64,000 nt of DNA from Asterochloris sp. CNOR1. Its lineage: Eukaryota > Chlorophyta > Trebouxiophyceae > Trebouxiales > Trebouxiaceae. The notes below the pieces were generated by a model, which saw nothing but the letters and a program-made list of their open reading frames with translations, had not been told where the DNA came from and did no database searches. Numbering within the stretch: the stretch's first letter is position 1; every line of letters begins with the position of its first letter. The stretch covers positions 744,001-808,000 of the forward strand of contig OZ017758.1 of the NCBI GenBank assembly GCA_963969365.1, read 5' to 3'. Made by a program: the position numbers and the translations under genes. Positions 22,701 through 34,123 of the stretch are shown piece by piece.

Positions 22701-24459
22701 CACTTCTGACTTGCCCCTGCAAGACATGCTGGTGCAGCACATTCAGTGTCACAACTTTGGTTGCCCCTGCAGAGCACGCTGACGCAGCACACTGATGCTG
22801 TGACGGACCTGTCCCTGCATGCCAAGGGCAAGTACCTCGCTTCCATGTCAGCCGATGCCACCTTCTGCATCTGGGACATCCAAGAGGCGCAGTGCATGGC
22901 GCAGGTGGGTGCCTCGCCTTTTGCTTGGGCCGGGCCATCAGTCAGTAAAAGCTTTGCCTTCAACATTTGAAGCTTTGGGTTTTCTTAGAAAGCTTCAAGA
23001 AGGTCATTCTTGATTCGCCTTTTCTTCATCTGTCTTCAGCTTTGACCTGCAGACCTGCAGTATGACCTGGACTTCGCAACCACCCGGTGCTGACTATATC
23101 ACCCAGCTAGCACCTCAACTGCAGGTAAAAAACCCCAACCTGGTTGGCGGCTACACTGCTGGGTCATTCCACCCTGATGGCACTATTCTGGGGATGGGCA
23201 CCTCCAGCAACCTGGTGAAGATGTGGGAGTTCAAGGCCAACAAGGTGAGCCACTCTGCGGGTCCCCTCTGCCGCAGCTTGTGCTGTCGAGCTGCCATTTG
23301 TCATGCACATCTTTCTCATGCCTGTCGCTGATGACGCAGCGCCTTCGGCTGGAACAGCCACCTGTGTCTGCATGATGCTGTTGGCAGACTACCCTATGCT
23401 GCAATGGCAGCGTCACATGCCCGCTGCTGCGTCCTGAATAGGCATCTGTTTCTGTCAGCTGGCCCTCTGACAAAGGTGGTACCCTTCTGCTGCAACAGCA
23501 GTCAGTACCTTTGTGCTTGTGCCCCTATGTCATAGCGCACCCCATCCTGAGTGGCAAACCTCTCTTGTGCCTGCTGCAGGAGGTGGCGTCGTTTGAAGGG
23601 CATGCTAACCCCATCAGGCATGTGTCCTTTTCTGAAAATGGGTACCAGATGGCCACCACCTCCTCTGAGGCTGTGAAGCTGTGGGACCTGCGCAAGCTGA
23701 GGAATCTGGAGACGCTGGCGCCCTTCAAGGGTGAGCGATTGCCTGGGCTGCTGCTCAGGCTGGCTGCCCTGCTCAGCACGGGGGCCTTCCAACAGACGCA
23801 TGCTGAGTCTGCTGTGGGCTGGCTGCATTGTGGCCTGCCTCCTCCTGCCCGTGGGCCGGTAGCAGTGTTGAGCCCCTGCAAACTAGGGTGAGGTGCTTAT
23901 GGGCCTTGCTCTGCCAGCGTCTGCAAGTGTGTATGCAGGAAGGCCACCAGAAGACCTGACGTGTGTCTGACCTGCTGCTGCTTGCTCCAGCAACTGCCTC
24001 ATCAGGCCAGGATGATGTTAAATCTGACGTGTGCTGACCCGGGTTTCCAGCTCAGTTGCTGACACAACAGCACTGGCTCCCCGTGCAGACCTGACAGCGG
24101 CCACTTTTGATGGTAGCGCAGCCTACCTGGCGGTCGGCGGGGCACAGGTCCAGATCTACAACATAGTCAAGGGCAAGTTCCCAGAGCTCGCCCAGCTCTC
24201 CGACACACAGAAGGTGGGAACGGCGTCTCTGATTTGTTTCATCAAGGATTTGATGCATCCAACCAGCATTCTGCCCGCTGCATGCAACTGCACATGTTGC
24301 TCTTCAGCATGACATTCAGCTTCAGCGTTCTGTGCTTAATCCGGTGCCTCTTGGCTGCAGGGTGTGTCCACTTTGAAGTGGGGCAAGGATGCAAAGACCC
24401 TTCTGGCTGGCGGTGTGGATCACAAGCTATACGTGTATGAAGCCCCGGCAAGCACCTGA
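19772..24459 (+). CDS. PRP19: PRP19, U-box E3 ubiquitin ligase of the spliceosome
   Basis: Fourteen exons: 19772-19784, 19978-20060, 20141-20212, 20302-20364, 20550-20696, 20940-21038, 21315-21485, 21872-21960, 22239-22416, 22773-22904, 23125-23244, 23580-23730, 24056-24213, 24361-24459. They close to 524 residues (plant PRP19 about 523). PRP19 is the scaffold and U-box ligase of the NineTeen complex, which activates the spliceosome. Exon 1 encodes only MLCS plus one base, and joining exon 2 gives [19 protein letters not shown], the invariant N-terminus. The U-box continues with [17 protein letters not shown], followed by the tetramer coiled coil [20 protein letters not shown] and a seven-blade WD40 domain ending in [12 protein letters not shown]. 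The intron after exon 8 must start with GC (AG then GCAGGT) to preserve frame. Confidence 0.95.
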
Positions 24460-24750
24460 TGTCCATCAGATCAACAACTAGTCCAGTTCAACTCATCCTT
24501 GGCACTGCTGATCCCATTACCATTTGCAATGAGGGCACGCAGCCCTATGTCACAGCTTCAAGGTAGCCTTCTGACAAGGCGGGAGGGCGGAGGGAAATGT
24601 CCATTAGTCATGAACATGACATAGGAATCTGCAGGTCATTTGCCATCGTTGACCGTAAGAACACAAGCCCCTGAAGGTGTATGTCAGATTGAGGACAAGA
24701 TTTTCCACAAAATTCCCACAGATCTCTGCAATCGTGCATTGAGCATTGGG

Positions 24751-27385
24751 ATGGGCAAAACAAAAAGGGTGACATCGCAAAAGTTTAGTTGTCCGCTGTA
24801 CTGTGCAGCTTGGGCAGCCCAGGATGCACCCATTGTAGCAGGCGGAGGTGGCAAGAAGACGAGTGGCATCTCCAGCAAGTGAGATTGCCACATCATGGTC
24901 TGGCCAAGCGTGCACGCACCATTTGACAACTCTGCATGCTGAAGTCAGTGGTCTTGCCAAGCTTCTCTGTTTGTGCAGAGCATGGGCTTTGAAGCTTGAG
25001 CACGACAGGCTGGCCACCCACGCCCAGGCGGAGTGCAGCACAGGATGGAACACCGCCGTCCGCATGGCAGCCCACCCTGCTGGGAAGTTCGTTGTCCTGG
25101 GTGTGGGGCCAGCTGGCCTTCTGATTCTGGAACTGTGTAAGGCGGACGATGGAACACTGACGCTGGAGCTTGTGCAGCTGTCAGGTCCAGTATTGTGGCA
25201 CATCCTGCTGACAAACACAGCTGCACGCTGCTGCCACACCCAGGAGGCTGCCGCAGCCATGCATCGCATGAAATTTGACCTATGTGGATGCAGCAACCTC
25301 TCGTGTGTGTCTGCTGCAGATACTGCGCAGCAGGAAGCGTTGCAGAAACTCTCAGAGGTCAACGGCCTCTCATTCAGTAACAATGGAAAGTTTCTGGCAG
25401 CAGGCGGGGATGGCGGCTGGCTCACAGTGCTGTCCTGGCCTGCCCTTGAGGTCCTGCAGGAGTTCAGGTGAAGCTCTGTGCTTCATCTGGCGCCACGCCA
25501 GAGATGGTGCACTCGACCTTCATATGCAGCCTGAAGGAGGCTCTAGCAGGCACTGCAGATCACTGTGGGAGTGACTCATCTTTGAGACCTCAGCAGGCAC
25601 TTCATGTGCAACCACAGTGCAGCAGTCCTGGTAGCAAGCCGTGCCTAGGGGTTTGTTCTTAGACGTCTTGGAGGCTCCAATGGGCACTGCGGTCTTTCTC
25701 TCCTACCTGGCAATGGACTTGTTGTCTACAACCGCCTGTCCCTGCTGCAGAGGGCCTAAAAGCTTGCCGCAGGGCGTGCGGGACGTCACATTCAGTGCCT
25801 ACCATAAAGATGGGGTGAGCTATGTGCTTGATGGAGTGTGACACAGCCATCCCCTGGTGCTTGACGCCCCATCCCACACTGTGCAAATGTGCATTGGGCA
25901 GCCCGCTGTCTGCCTCTGCATGTCGCCACCAGTGCCGGTGCTGGGCACTGCATGCAAGAACGGAAGCTGCTATCAGCTGACGCCTGCTGCAGCCTGGGCC
26001 CCCGCCGTGAACTTTTTGAGACTAATTGACTGCACCATTGGGTGGCAGCTGCTTGAAGTGGCACTGACTTGCATAGCCCCTGCTCTGCTCTGCACATGTT
26101 GCCAAGGGCATGAGTGCCCTGCAGGTGCTGGCAACCCTGTGCAGCCCCTTTTGCAGTGCTGCATACTGCATGGGTGCAGTGCAGGTGCTGGCCACAACCT
26201 GCGAGGATGGCAGCTGCTCGCTGTGGCATTGGGCCCAGGGCGACATGTTGCACAGCCTCAAGCTGCCTGCAGGTGCGCTGCTGCACAACTCGGCAGCAAC
26301 ACTTGGCAGCGCACCGCTGTGTCCTGTTCCCCTTTGGCAGGGAGGAGGGCAAGGTGTCCTTAGTGTTAAGGGGCACAGCTGCTGTTGACATGTTGGGGAC
26401 CCCCATGCAATTGGCCAGTTCTTGTGGTGCTGATGGGCGCACCTTGAGCTGCTACATTGCCTGCTCCTGGACTGCTGCTTGATGGAAACAAGTTGGTGGC
26501 TGCGTGCAGAGTTCAAGCCCCGTGGCTCCTTCAAGCACTGCTGCTTTGCCCAGGACGGCTCCATCTTTGCAGTGGTCAATGCAGCTGGCGTTGGCTACAT
26601 CTTGCAATACAGGCAGGTGGGCATCCATGCCAACCCAGACCACCGGCAGCTTTTTGAAGCCACAGGCCACCTGCAAGCACCCTCAGCCTTCTGAAGAGCC
26701 CCCAAGCTGTGATGCAGGACCTGCAGAGCGGCGAGATAAACTTCTTGCGGCAGAGCAAAATCTGCCAGGCGCCCATCACAGCCTTTGATGTCAGCGCTGA
26801 TGGCACTTTGCTTGGTGTTGGCACCTCTGAGGGTGAGCAGTTGTCATGGCCATACCATGCAACAGTGACTCTCTGTGTAGCTGACAGCTCAAGCATGTGT
26901 CAATGTGCAGCTGCATTGCCTGTCCCTGCCAATATACCATGATGTCCCACATGCTGGTCTGGTTTTCACACCATTGCTGCTGCTCAATTATTGGAACTCT
27001 GCACATCTGTGGACGGGCATCTGTGTAACCTGGCCTTGAAGCGGTACTTCTGCATGGTGACTTGCTGCCTGCAAGGTCTTGAGTGCTGGGCCATAACTCG
27101 TCCTGAAACCACACTTGATGCGGTGCAGGTGACATTGCGCTTGTGAGCGCTGCTGATCTGCGGCCCATCAGGCGTGTGAATGGAGCGCACATGGTGTTTG
27201 TGACAGCAGTGGCCATGTCACCGGGTGGCCATGCAATGCTGTCAGTGTCAGCAGACGCCAGTGCTTTGTGTACCACCGCGGGAGCTAGGAAGCAGGCCGG
27301 TGGAGGGCAGCTGCTGCTGTGGCTGGCTGTGCTTGTCTTACTGCTTGCTGTCATTGTGGGGCTTGCCAGCAGTACAATCTCATAA
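24751..27385 (+). CDS. SEC12: SEC12/PREB, guanine-nucleotide exchange factor for SAR1
   Basis: Eight exons: 24751-24878, 24979-25136, 25320-25467, 25751-25814, 26185-26272, 26510-26616, 26727-26832, 27129-27385, giving 351 residues. SEC12 is an ER membrane WD40 protein that loads SAR1 with GTP to start COPII coat assembly. The N-terminus MGKTKRVTSQKFSCPLYCAA followed by APIVAGGGGKKTSGI matches the SEC12 opening with its Gly-rich potassium-binding loop. WD-like blades include LSFSNNGKFLAAGGDGGWLT, VLATTCEDGSCSLW and FAQDGSIFAVVNAAGVGYIL. A single C-terminal transmembrane helix (LLLWLAVLVLLLAVIVGLAS) leaves a short lumenal tail, as expected. The start is the first Met that gives the family N-terminus; it lies 291 bp after the PRP19 stop on the same strand. 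Confidence 0.92.
25931..25975 (+). repeat. Intronic echo 1 of SEC12 exon 5
   Basis: The stretch reads VLGTACKNGSCYQL, against VLATTCEDGSCSLW at the start of the real exon 5 (26185). It sits 250 bp upstream in the same intron, and the acceptor AG is lost (GCCG in place of GCAG). Confidence 0.6.
26118..26150 (+). repeat. Intronic echo 2 of SEC12 exon 5
   Basis: A second, shorter copy of the exon 5 start (CCTGCAGGTGCTGGCAACCC) lies about 60 bp upstream of the real acceptor at 26184 and keeps the CTGCAG acceptor. Confidence 0.6.
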
Positions 27386-27463
27386 CCATGAGACGGCCAT
27401 TGGCAAAAGTGCTGCAGCTGCTTGGCAGAGCAAAGGTCGGGGATAGCTGGGCTGGGCCCAATG

Positions 27464-27468
27464 TGTAA
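27464..27468 (+). terminator. Putative TGTAA poly(A) signal of SEC12
   Basis: TGTAA lies 79 bp downstream of the SEC12 stop codon, the usual position of the green-algal poly(A) signal. Confidence 0.5.
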
Positions 27469-27643
27469 CAGATCGGAATGAAACTGTGCGAGTAACAACT
27501 TGAAGCTCTGATGCAAATACTTGACATAAACATGCGCCTCTCAATTGAGGACGACTGTCACAACAAATACCTAAATTCCCCATCATTGACTTAGGTTAAC
27601 TAACTCAGCAAATGTTTGGGCACATTACTGTATTTGCTACTGG

Positions 27644-28503
27644 ATGACTCAAACAGCATCAGGCTTGCATGATCACAGTTACCTGGCTGGCAGCTGGCAC
27701 CGCACCGCACTCATTGTAGAGGGCAGACATGAGGAGACTGGCATGGACGTGATGTGGCTGCAGACCAGCAATGGCTGCTTTGCAGATCTGCGGGTGGCGC
27801 CTAGTGGCCAGGAGACCTCTTGTGAGGCCTTTGCTGGCCACACCAGATACCAGCCAGCCACGTCACCGGAGCAAGGTGAGATGCCTTGCCACTTTTCAAA
27901 GTTGCAGCAGCCTCAACCTCATGCCTGGATTTGTGTGCATGAAGGACTCTGCGCTGTCTGCCTGCAGCTGACTGCCGTTCCTGCCCCTGCAAGTGCCTTA
28001 GGGCTGCACCATGGTGGGTTAATGCTGCTCTTGCAGGCGGCAAGGGCTTGCTGGGCACTCTGACCTGGCATCACCTGATAGACTGGCACGGCAAGTACCC
28101 CGACGATGTTGGCCACCTTGCGTGGCGCATCACTGGCCAGGAGCTGCTGGAGGAAGGCTGCAGCAGCAGTGGCATCCCCTACCAGGAAATCTGGAACAGG
28201 GTCTCGCCGGGGCAGCAGCAGCTCAGCATGCAGGCTCAACAACCCCCGGCATGGCTGGTCAGGGTCGACGGGCACCTGATATGTATGCAGGACAAGCGGC
28301 AGCAGGCCGGCAGCACGGATTTCTGTGTTGTCCAGACTGTCTGGAATGAGGCACACGGTAGCTGGCAGCGGCAGCATGAGCTGGGTCAGGGTGCACAGGA
28401 TCTGCCCCTCCCACCTGCAGACCTGCCAGACAAGTGGCAGGAGCAGGCGACAGTGACGTGGGCTGGCAGAGAGTGGCTCATCCACTGTCGCAGAGGCATT
28501 TGA
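27644..28503 (+). CDS. Small Hri1-like protein (WLQ...ADLR family)
   Basis: Two exons, 27644-27875 and 28037-28503, join in phase 1 to 232 residues. The N-terminal half has YLAGSWHRTALI, DVMWLQTSNGCFADLRV and FAGHTRYQP. The C-terminal half has LTWHHLIDWHGKYPDDVGHL, ELLEEGCSSSGIPYQEIWNR and a CVVQTVWNEAHGSW strand. This arrangement (WxR near the start, WLQ...ADLR, FAG, then D.G, E.G...Y.E.W.R) is that of a beta-barrel family widespread in bacteria and related to fungal Hri1. No enzyme activity is known to me for the family and no active site is obvious. No signal peptide or membrane segment is seen. It lies 258 bp downstream of SEC12 on the same strand. Family assignment is from remembered motifs. 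Confidence 0.75.
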
Positions 28504-28756
28504 GAACAGACACTGCATGTGGTTTGAAGTGACTCCCCCTGCCCTTTCATGCGTTGTGTGACAAGTTTGCTCGAGGGAGGCAAAAGCGCTTTGCTATGAT
28601 CCCCATAAATGTTGGTTTCCCGCTGCCTTAGCCATATATGACAAGCAAACTGAGAATGGCGTCGGGGGTGACATGGCACACTTGGGGAATAGGCGTCCCT
28701 CTCAGCCTATAACAGTGGCAGCTGCGTGGCCATCAATATGTCATATGCTGATCAAG

Positions 28757-30123
28757 TCAGAGCTGCTTGCTGAGGAGAACTTTCTGTGGAGGAGCAATCT
28801 TCCCGGGGGCAGCATTGCTCCAGGAGGAGTCTGTGTAACCTGCAACTTCGCTGAACCCTGTGCCGCGGTAAAGCTTGATTGCAGGTGTATTGTTTTTGTA
28901 GACGTACAGCAGCATTATGCTGCACTGCTCTTGCTTGCGTGCCTCGGCTTGGCAGACTCGGACAAGTTCCTGGCCTATGCCCCTGCCCCTGGCAGCTGGA
29001 GCCACTGCCATGTTATTGATCTGGACAACTGGCGTGCCCCTCTTAAGATCAAGAAGTTGCGCAATGTAGCCATCGCATTTGTTGACGGCTACCTCCCCCA
29101 CTCCAAGTATTTCCTGCATGCAGGCAGCCACATGTCAGCGTGGAGCACACTAGTACAGCTGAGTGCAGCTGTGGCACTGCCGCCCAGCTACATGTCCCAG
29201 CTAAATTTGCATGCAGGAAACCTCTGCGTGGGTGCAGGGTTCACACTGCGAGCGCGGCTGCAGGCATGCCACTGCAGCTGGCTGACGCTCTTCCAGCAAG
29301 CTGTGTCTGCATGAGTGGGAATTTACCGCTGGAAGAGTGTCAGCAAGCTGTGTCTGCATGCATGGGGAGTGCCTTGCACTTCACCTGTGTACAGCTGTCG
29401 ACTGGGCAGACCAGCTGCTGCTGCACAGATGTGCTCTTCAGGTGCCATTGCATGCTCCTGGCAGGCATCTCACCTCAGTATCAAAGTCTCTGGCCACCAG
29501 CAGTGTGAGCCTGTTGCCCAAGAAAGGCAGGCTGAACCTCCACAGCAGATTCAATACGCACTCCACCACAAAGAAGCGCTGCTCGATTTGCTCCCTAAGC
29601 TTGAAGTTGGCCTTGGCAAAAAATACTTCGCCAAGCAAGGCGCCAACCTGTATGCAGAAATGCACCTGCTCTGGTGATGACAGGCCTTGGGCGCTGCGTT
29701 GAGGCCCAGCAGTCATGCTGCCGCCAAAATGCCTGGCGCTTCCTGTGTCCAGTTCAGAAGCCAGAGGCAATGGCTGCGACAACCAGAGGAGCTCACCTCG
29801 GCAGCTACTGGCACAACCTGGCCACCAGTGTAGGTGGAAATGTCAACCCGGGGAGCAGCAGGCCCGAGCCCAAGCCCAAGCCCAAGCCCCTGTCTGAGGG
29901 TGTCAAGAAGGGATGCTGCTCTGACTGCCACTGAGGCTCCCCTTACCCTCTGGCGTGCAGATTGTGATTGTTGCTGCCAGGATGAGCTCCTATGGCTGTC
30001 TGGCTTGCCACATAGCCGGCAGGCACTGCTGGGCGGTGTGGCCAGCCACTGTGCCTGTCTGGCACCTGCAGCTGCAGTTTGGGGCAGCATTGAGCCAGAG
30101 TGACAATGCATTAAACCAAGCAT
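28757..30123 (-). CDS. GNAT-family N-acetyltransferase, probably plastid-targeted
   Basis: Three exons (complement): 29797-30123, 29474-29647, 28757-29113; all junctions are phase 0, giving 285 residues. Exon 3 holds the acetyl-CoA-binding core: INNMAVAPAARGRGIGQELV matches motif A (NMaV...RrrGiG..L), followed by LLYVYKNNTPAIKLYRGTGF (motif B). Exon 2 carries the N-terminal GNAT region (LLGEVFFAKANFKL, LTLLVARDFDTE). Exon 1 encodes about 100 residues rich in Ser, Arg, Gln and Ala with no GNAT similarity, consistent with a transit peptide, and includes a repetitive Gly-Leu stretch. The closest class by memory is the plant plastid GNATs that acetylate proteins or arylamines; the substrate cannot be told. 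Start choice is the first Met of the open frame. It is divergent from the D-cysteine desulfhydrase gene, 132 bp between starts. Confidence 0.85.
29293..29361 (+). repeat. Direct repeat in GNAT intron 2
   Basis: CAGCAAGCTGTGTCTGCATG occurs at about 29293-29313 and again at about 29341-29360 within the second GNAT intron. Confidence 0.7.
29864..29890 (-). repeat. GGGCTT hexanucleotide repeat encoding Gly-Leu
   Basis: A short hexamer repeat in exon 1 of the GNAT gene encodes GLGLGLGLG on the minus strand, just after the presumed transit peptide. Length variation between strains is likely. Confidence 0.75.
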
Positions 30124-30255
30124 GCAAGCCTAGGTCACCGATCGTGCACATGAGCGTGAGGCATGCAAAACTTGTCACCGACAGTCACTGGGCGCCCTCT
30201 ATCACTCTCTACACATTTTGCTAGCTACAAAACCGCTGCTGCAGGCCCAGGTGCC
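30124..30255. promoter_or_regulatory. Divergent promoter region, GNAT / D-cysteine desulfhydrase
   Basis: Only 132 bp separate the start codons of two divergent genes. Both promoters must be compressed here; no clear element was recognised. Confidence 0.5.
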
Positions 30256-33200
30256 ATGGCAGTCAGAGGTGCAGCAGCAGCAGGATCTCAACAGCGCCAG
30301 ATGCTGGAACTTGAAGAGTACAGAGCTCCAGACTGGGCCCAGCAGCTGCATGCAAGTATGATTGATGGGCCCCCCAGCAGGCACAACAGGCACCTTAACC
30401 CACTGCGCTTCTTGTGCAGGTGCCCACTCATCGTTATTCCCTTGGCATTTTCCCAACACCTTTGCACTGCTGGCACCCACCTGGCATGATAGAGGGCTGT
30501 GAGGTACACATCAAGCGAGACGACCTCAGTGGCATGCAGCTCAGTGGCAACAAGGTACACAAGTGGCTGCCACTACTGGTAAATGTCATACCTCGCCTGA
30601 TTGCATTGATGGTTAGACAAAGCAGCCAGAGCTGTCTGGCATGCACACTGGCCACAGCAGGCCCGAAGCAGATGGGGGAGGGCGCTTGGCTCTGTCATGT
30701 CTCCCAGGAGCACGAATCAGTGCCTGCACAACAGGCCAACCATTCCGGGAGCACAGGTCCTCTGCTGCAGGACGCCTCACTGTTGATCAGCGACATCATC
30801 TGAGGTGCTGTCACCCATCTGAGGTGCCCTGCAGGTGCGCAGACTGGAGATGTTTGTGATGACTGCCAAGACAGCAGCAGCAGACGCCGAGATATCAGGG
30901 TGCCTGCTGTGCAGGTCCGTAAATTGGAGTTTCTGATGGCGGCTGCCAAGGCAGCAGGCCATGACTGTGTCATCACCATTGGGGGCATCCAGTCCAACCA
31001 CTGCCGTGCCACAGCTGTTGCTGCCAGGTCTGACAACAGGCTCTGACAATGCTGGCCAGCTCGCATGAATAGGAGTTGATGAGGCGCCACGTCCGGTTGA
31101 GGGCTTGTCTGCATGCCTGTTCAGCTACAGTGACATGCGAAAATGATTGGGCAGGCGTCAACAGCAGAAGTCCTTCCATCTGCTTCTGCAACAAGCTGGC
31201 CTCTACAGGCTGGGTGTTATGTGCCTCACACCTGGCTGCTGCTGCCCTTCAGCACTGTCCTTCCTGTCTGTAGTACTTTTGGAAGCCTCTGCACATGTCC
31301 AAGAAGTGGACCTGGCGTTCAGCTTGCTGACTGGTGTCAACTGGCTCCGTGTGCTGTACAGGTACCTTGGCATGGACTGCCACCTCATCCTGCGCAACTC
31401 CCGCCAGCTGGCAGACTCAGACCCAGGCCTCACTGGCAACCTGCTCCTGTCCCGGATGGTGAGCCTGACCAGCGATTGCAGCATGTACCCTCTCAGCCAG
31501 GCCACAGACTTGGCCGCAGGTGCAGGGGCACTGACTGCCCATGATGCACCCCAAAATGGGGACCAAAATGGGGAAGACGCTGCTGCTGCCTCAGGAGGGC
31601 CTGCTGCTGCTTGCTGGTACAGACATGGGTCCACCCCCTTAAGTGCAGTGAGGAGGGGTGAACTTGAAGGGGCAGCCCCTCTGCTCCTGATCTCGTCTGC
31701 TTGCGGAGGTTGATGCCTGTGCAGCATTGCACCTGCTGCACGCTGGGGTGCATGCCTGTACAGCATTACACTTGCAATACTTGTCATGGCCTGAGTGCAG
31801 GTGGCTGCCTGCATCGAGCTGCGCCTCTGCGTCCGCTGCTGTCTTCTTTGAGCCATGTTCTGCCTGACCTGGCAGGTGGTGCGCCCGCATCACTACTGCA
31901 CCTCTGGCCTCTCTGCCTCTGGCGCAGGTTGGCGCCCACATCCATCAGTGCACAAAGGAGGAGTACACTAGGGTGGGCAGCGTGGCCCTGGGCGAGCAGC
32001 TGGCGCAGCAGCTGCGGGGGCAGGGCCTCAATCCCTGCGTGATCCCCGTTGGTGGCTCCAACTCCCTGGGCTGCTGGGGCTACCTGGAGGCTGTGCGCGA
32101 GCTGCAGCAGCAGACTGGGGGGCCTGATGGATTTGACGACATTGTCATGGTGAGGAACGCTTCTCGTCATGGTATGCTCTGTGACCTGGCAATGCAGAGG
32201 CTGCCGCTGGGAGGCAGGCCACCTCAAGGAGCTGCAGTTGGCTGTGCTGCCTTCTAAGGGCAGTGACACGCCCTGGGCAGGCTGCTGATGCAAAGCAGGG
32301 CAGGCTCAGTGGGACCTGCTGCGCAGTACAGTCGGTGGGAAGTCCTCCCTCAAAGATGAAGCAGGGCAGGCTGTATGCCTGGCAGCACTGCATGCTAGCA
32401 CCTGGCAATTTCCATGGCAGGGACTGACATTGAGCAGTTGTGGGTGTGCTCTGTAGCACCTATTTGCTAGCATGTCAGGCACGACTATGGCATTGTGAGC
32501 CTGCAGGCATGTGGCTCAGGAGGCACCACAGCAGGGCTGGCACTTGGGTTGCACCTCAGTGGCTCCAAGGCCAAGCTGCACTCTTTTGGCGTCTGTGATG
32601 ACCCAGACTATTTTTACAACTACGTCCAGGAGCTCATAGACGGGATGGGGGCTCAGGGTGAGACCAAGGAAGTCTGTGCACAGCGCTAGCACACCACTGG
32701 CTGTCAATCCATGGTTGCAGGGCCAACCCCTGCAAACTGACACAATCAGACTGCCAGCCTGCAAAGTAGTTTGATTGTTCCAGCCCCGGCAGTTCTCAAC
32801 TTGCAGCACCAGCCCTCACGCTCCTGCTCGGCTTTTGGCAGTTCCACAGCCTGGCCAGGAAGTGCGCAGTCCTGCTGCAGGGCTGAAGGCAGAGCAGCTG
32901 CTGTCGATGATCCAGGCCAAGGGTTCAGGCTACGCCATGAGCACAGAGGACGAGTTGGAGAGCATCCGCCAAGTGGCACTGCAGACAGGTAGGCTGGAGC
33001 CGTTGCCTGGCCCTGCGCTGGGGAGAGGTTGTGCTGCACAGTGTTGCACTGCACAGGGTGGAGGTGGCACTCCAGACAGGTGGGCTGAGTGTCCAAAGCT
33101 GGCACTGCAGCTGGGCCTTCCGCATGTCTGGCAGCTTGCCAGACTTGTCTAGGCTACCACACTCACAATGCATTAGGCAACACCACACCTGCAGTCTAAA

Positions 33201-33564
33201 TCTAGAGCTGGTGGCTGCTGCGTGAAGAGGTCAAGGGCAAGCAGGCCCTCGACTCATGAGACATGCATGCCTTTGCAGCAGCCGCACTCCTGTGCATTTG
33301 CTGCTGCCTCGTTAGGATGTCTGTGTGGCATGAGATGCTAGATGCTATGCAGGTGTTGTGCTGGACCCGGTGTACTCCGGCAAGGCCTTCCACTACCTGG
33401 TGCAGCACATGCGGAGGGAGCCAGAGCAGTGGAAGGGGCGGCGTGTGGTGTTTATCCACACAGGGGGCCTCTTTGGGATGTATGACAAGACTGAGCAGCT
33501 GTTGCCGCTGCTGCAAAAGGAGAACAAGGCTCACAGACTACAGGTGTCAAAGGTCTCCGACTGA
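30256..33564 (+). CDS. D-cysteine desulfhydrase / ACC-deaminase-like PLP enzyme
   Basis: Eight exons: 30256-30351, 30420-30554, 30915-31027, 31362-31458, 31928-32149, 32507-32657, 32881-32988, 33353-33564, giving 377 residues. The family is fold type II PLP enzymes; plant members break D-cysteine into pyruvate, ammonia and H2S. The PLP lysine region is [20 protein letters not shown], formed across the exon 2/exon 3 junction. Other landmarks are [46 protein letters not shown] (phosphate-binding loop), [14 protein letters not shown] and [15 protein letters not shown]. The whole set matches plant D-CDes better than bacterial ACC deaminase, but specificity cannot be settled by eye. The first intron needs a GC donor (CAT then GCAAGT) to keep frame. 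No strong transit peptide is seen. It converges on the exon-array gene. Confidence 0.92.
30831..30886 (+). repeat. Intronic echo of D-CDes exon 3
   Basis: This stretch reads [16 protein letters not shown] right after a CCCTGCAG acceptor. The true exon 3 (from 30915) reads [15 protein letters not shown]. The copy is 84 bp upstream, has a 3-base insertion and lacks a following donor, so it looks like a decayed tandem copy. Confidence 0.7.
33060..33085 (+). repeat. Intronic echo of D-CDes exon 7 donor
   Basis: GTGGCACTCCAGACAGGTGG repeats the end of exon 7 plus its donor (GTGGCACTGCAGACAGGTAG at about 32973-32992), about 90 bp downstream in the following intron. Confidence 0.7.
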
Positions 33565-34123
33565 ACTGTCTGTTGTGTCACAGCACCACCCAGACGACTA
33601 AATGTGCAATTTTCAAATCCCATGGCTCCTGCTCAGAGTCTCACGTTGTCTACTGTGGACCCTTTCAGTACAAGCTCCCTATCTAGACTTTCAGGTGCTG
33701 GAGGTCTGTTCTCAGCCTGTTAAAGGGAGGGAAGTAATGCAACCAGCTTTCTTCCCTTTGAGACCTGGAAGTCCAGGTTGTGAGCAGCAGTTAATGAGAT
33801 GGTCTCGCAGGCACAAAGCAGCAGTTATTGAGATGGTTTGGCAAGCATGACCAGCAGGAACCAGAAACGGCAGGGAGAGGGCTGCAGTCACAGTGCATTA
33901 TGCTGGGGACTTTGAGAGAGCTGTCCTGGGCCATACACAGACACAGGGCGTGTGTACTGCACTGTGTGCTGGCTAAGAGCTCAACCACAGCATGCACAGA
34001 ACAATGAACAGCCCTGAGCGGCCTCAAACACTGCTGCAAAGGTGGCGCAAATGCGCTCCAGGAGGTCCTTTAGAGTCAAGACAGTTTGGCTGCTAGGTGG
34101 TCATCTGGCTCAGGAGAAGTCGG
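33565..34123. other. Intergenic region between convergent genes
   Basis: 559 bp between two convergent stop codons, with no gene recognised. A tandem duplication of AGCAGTTAATGAGATGGT / AGCAGTTATTGAGATGGT lies at about 33787-33838 (unit about 36 bp). Confidence 0.6.
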
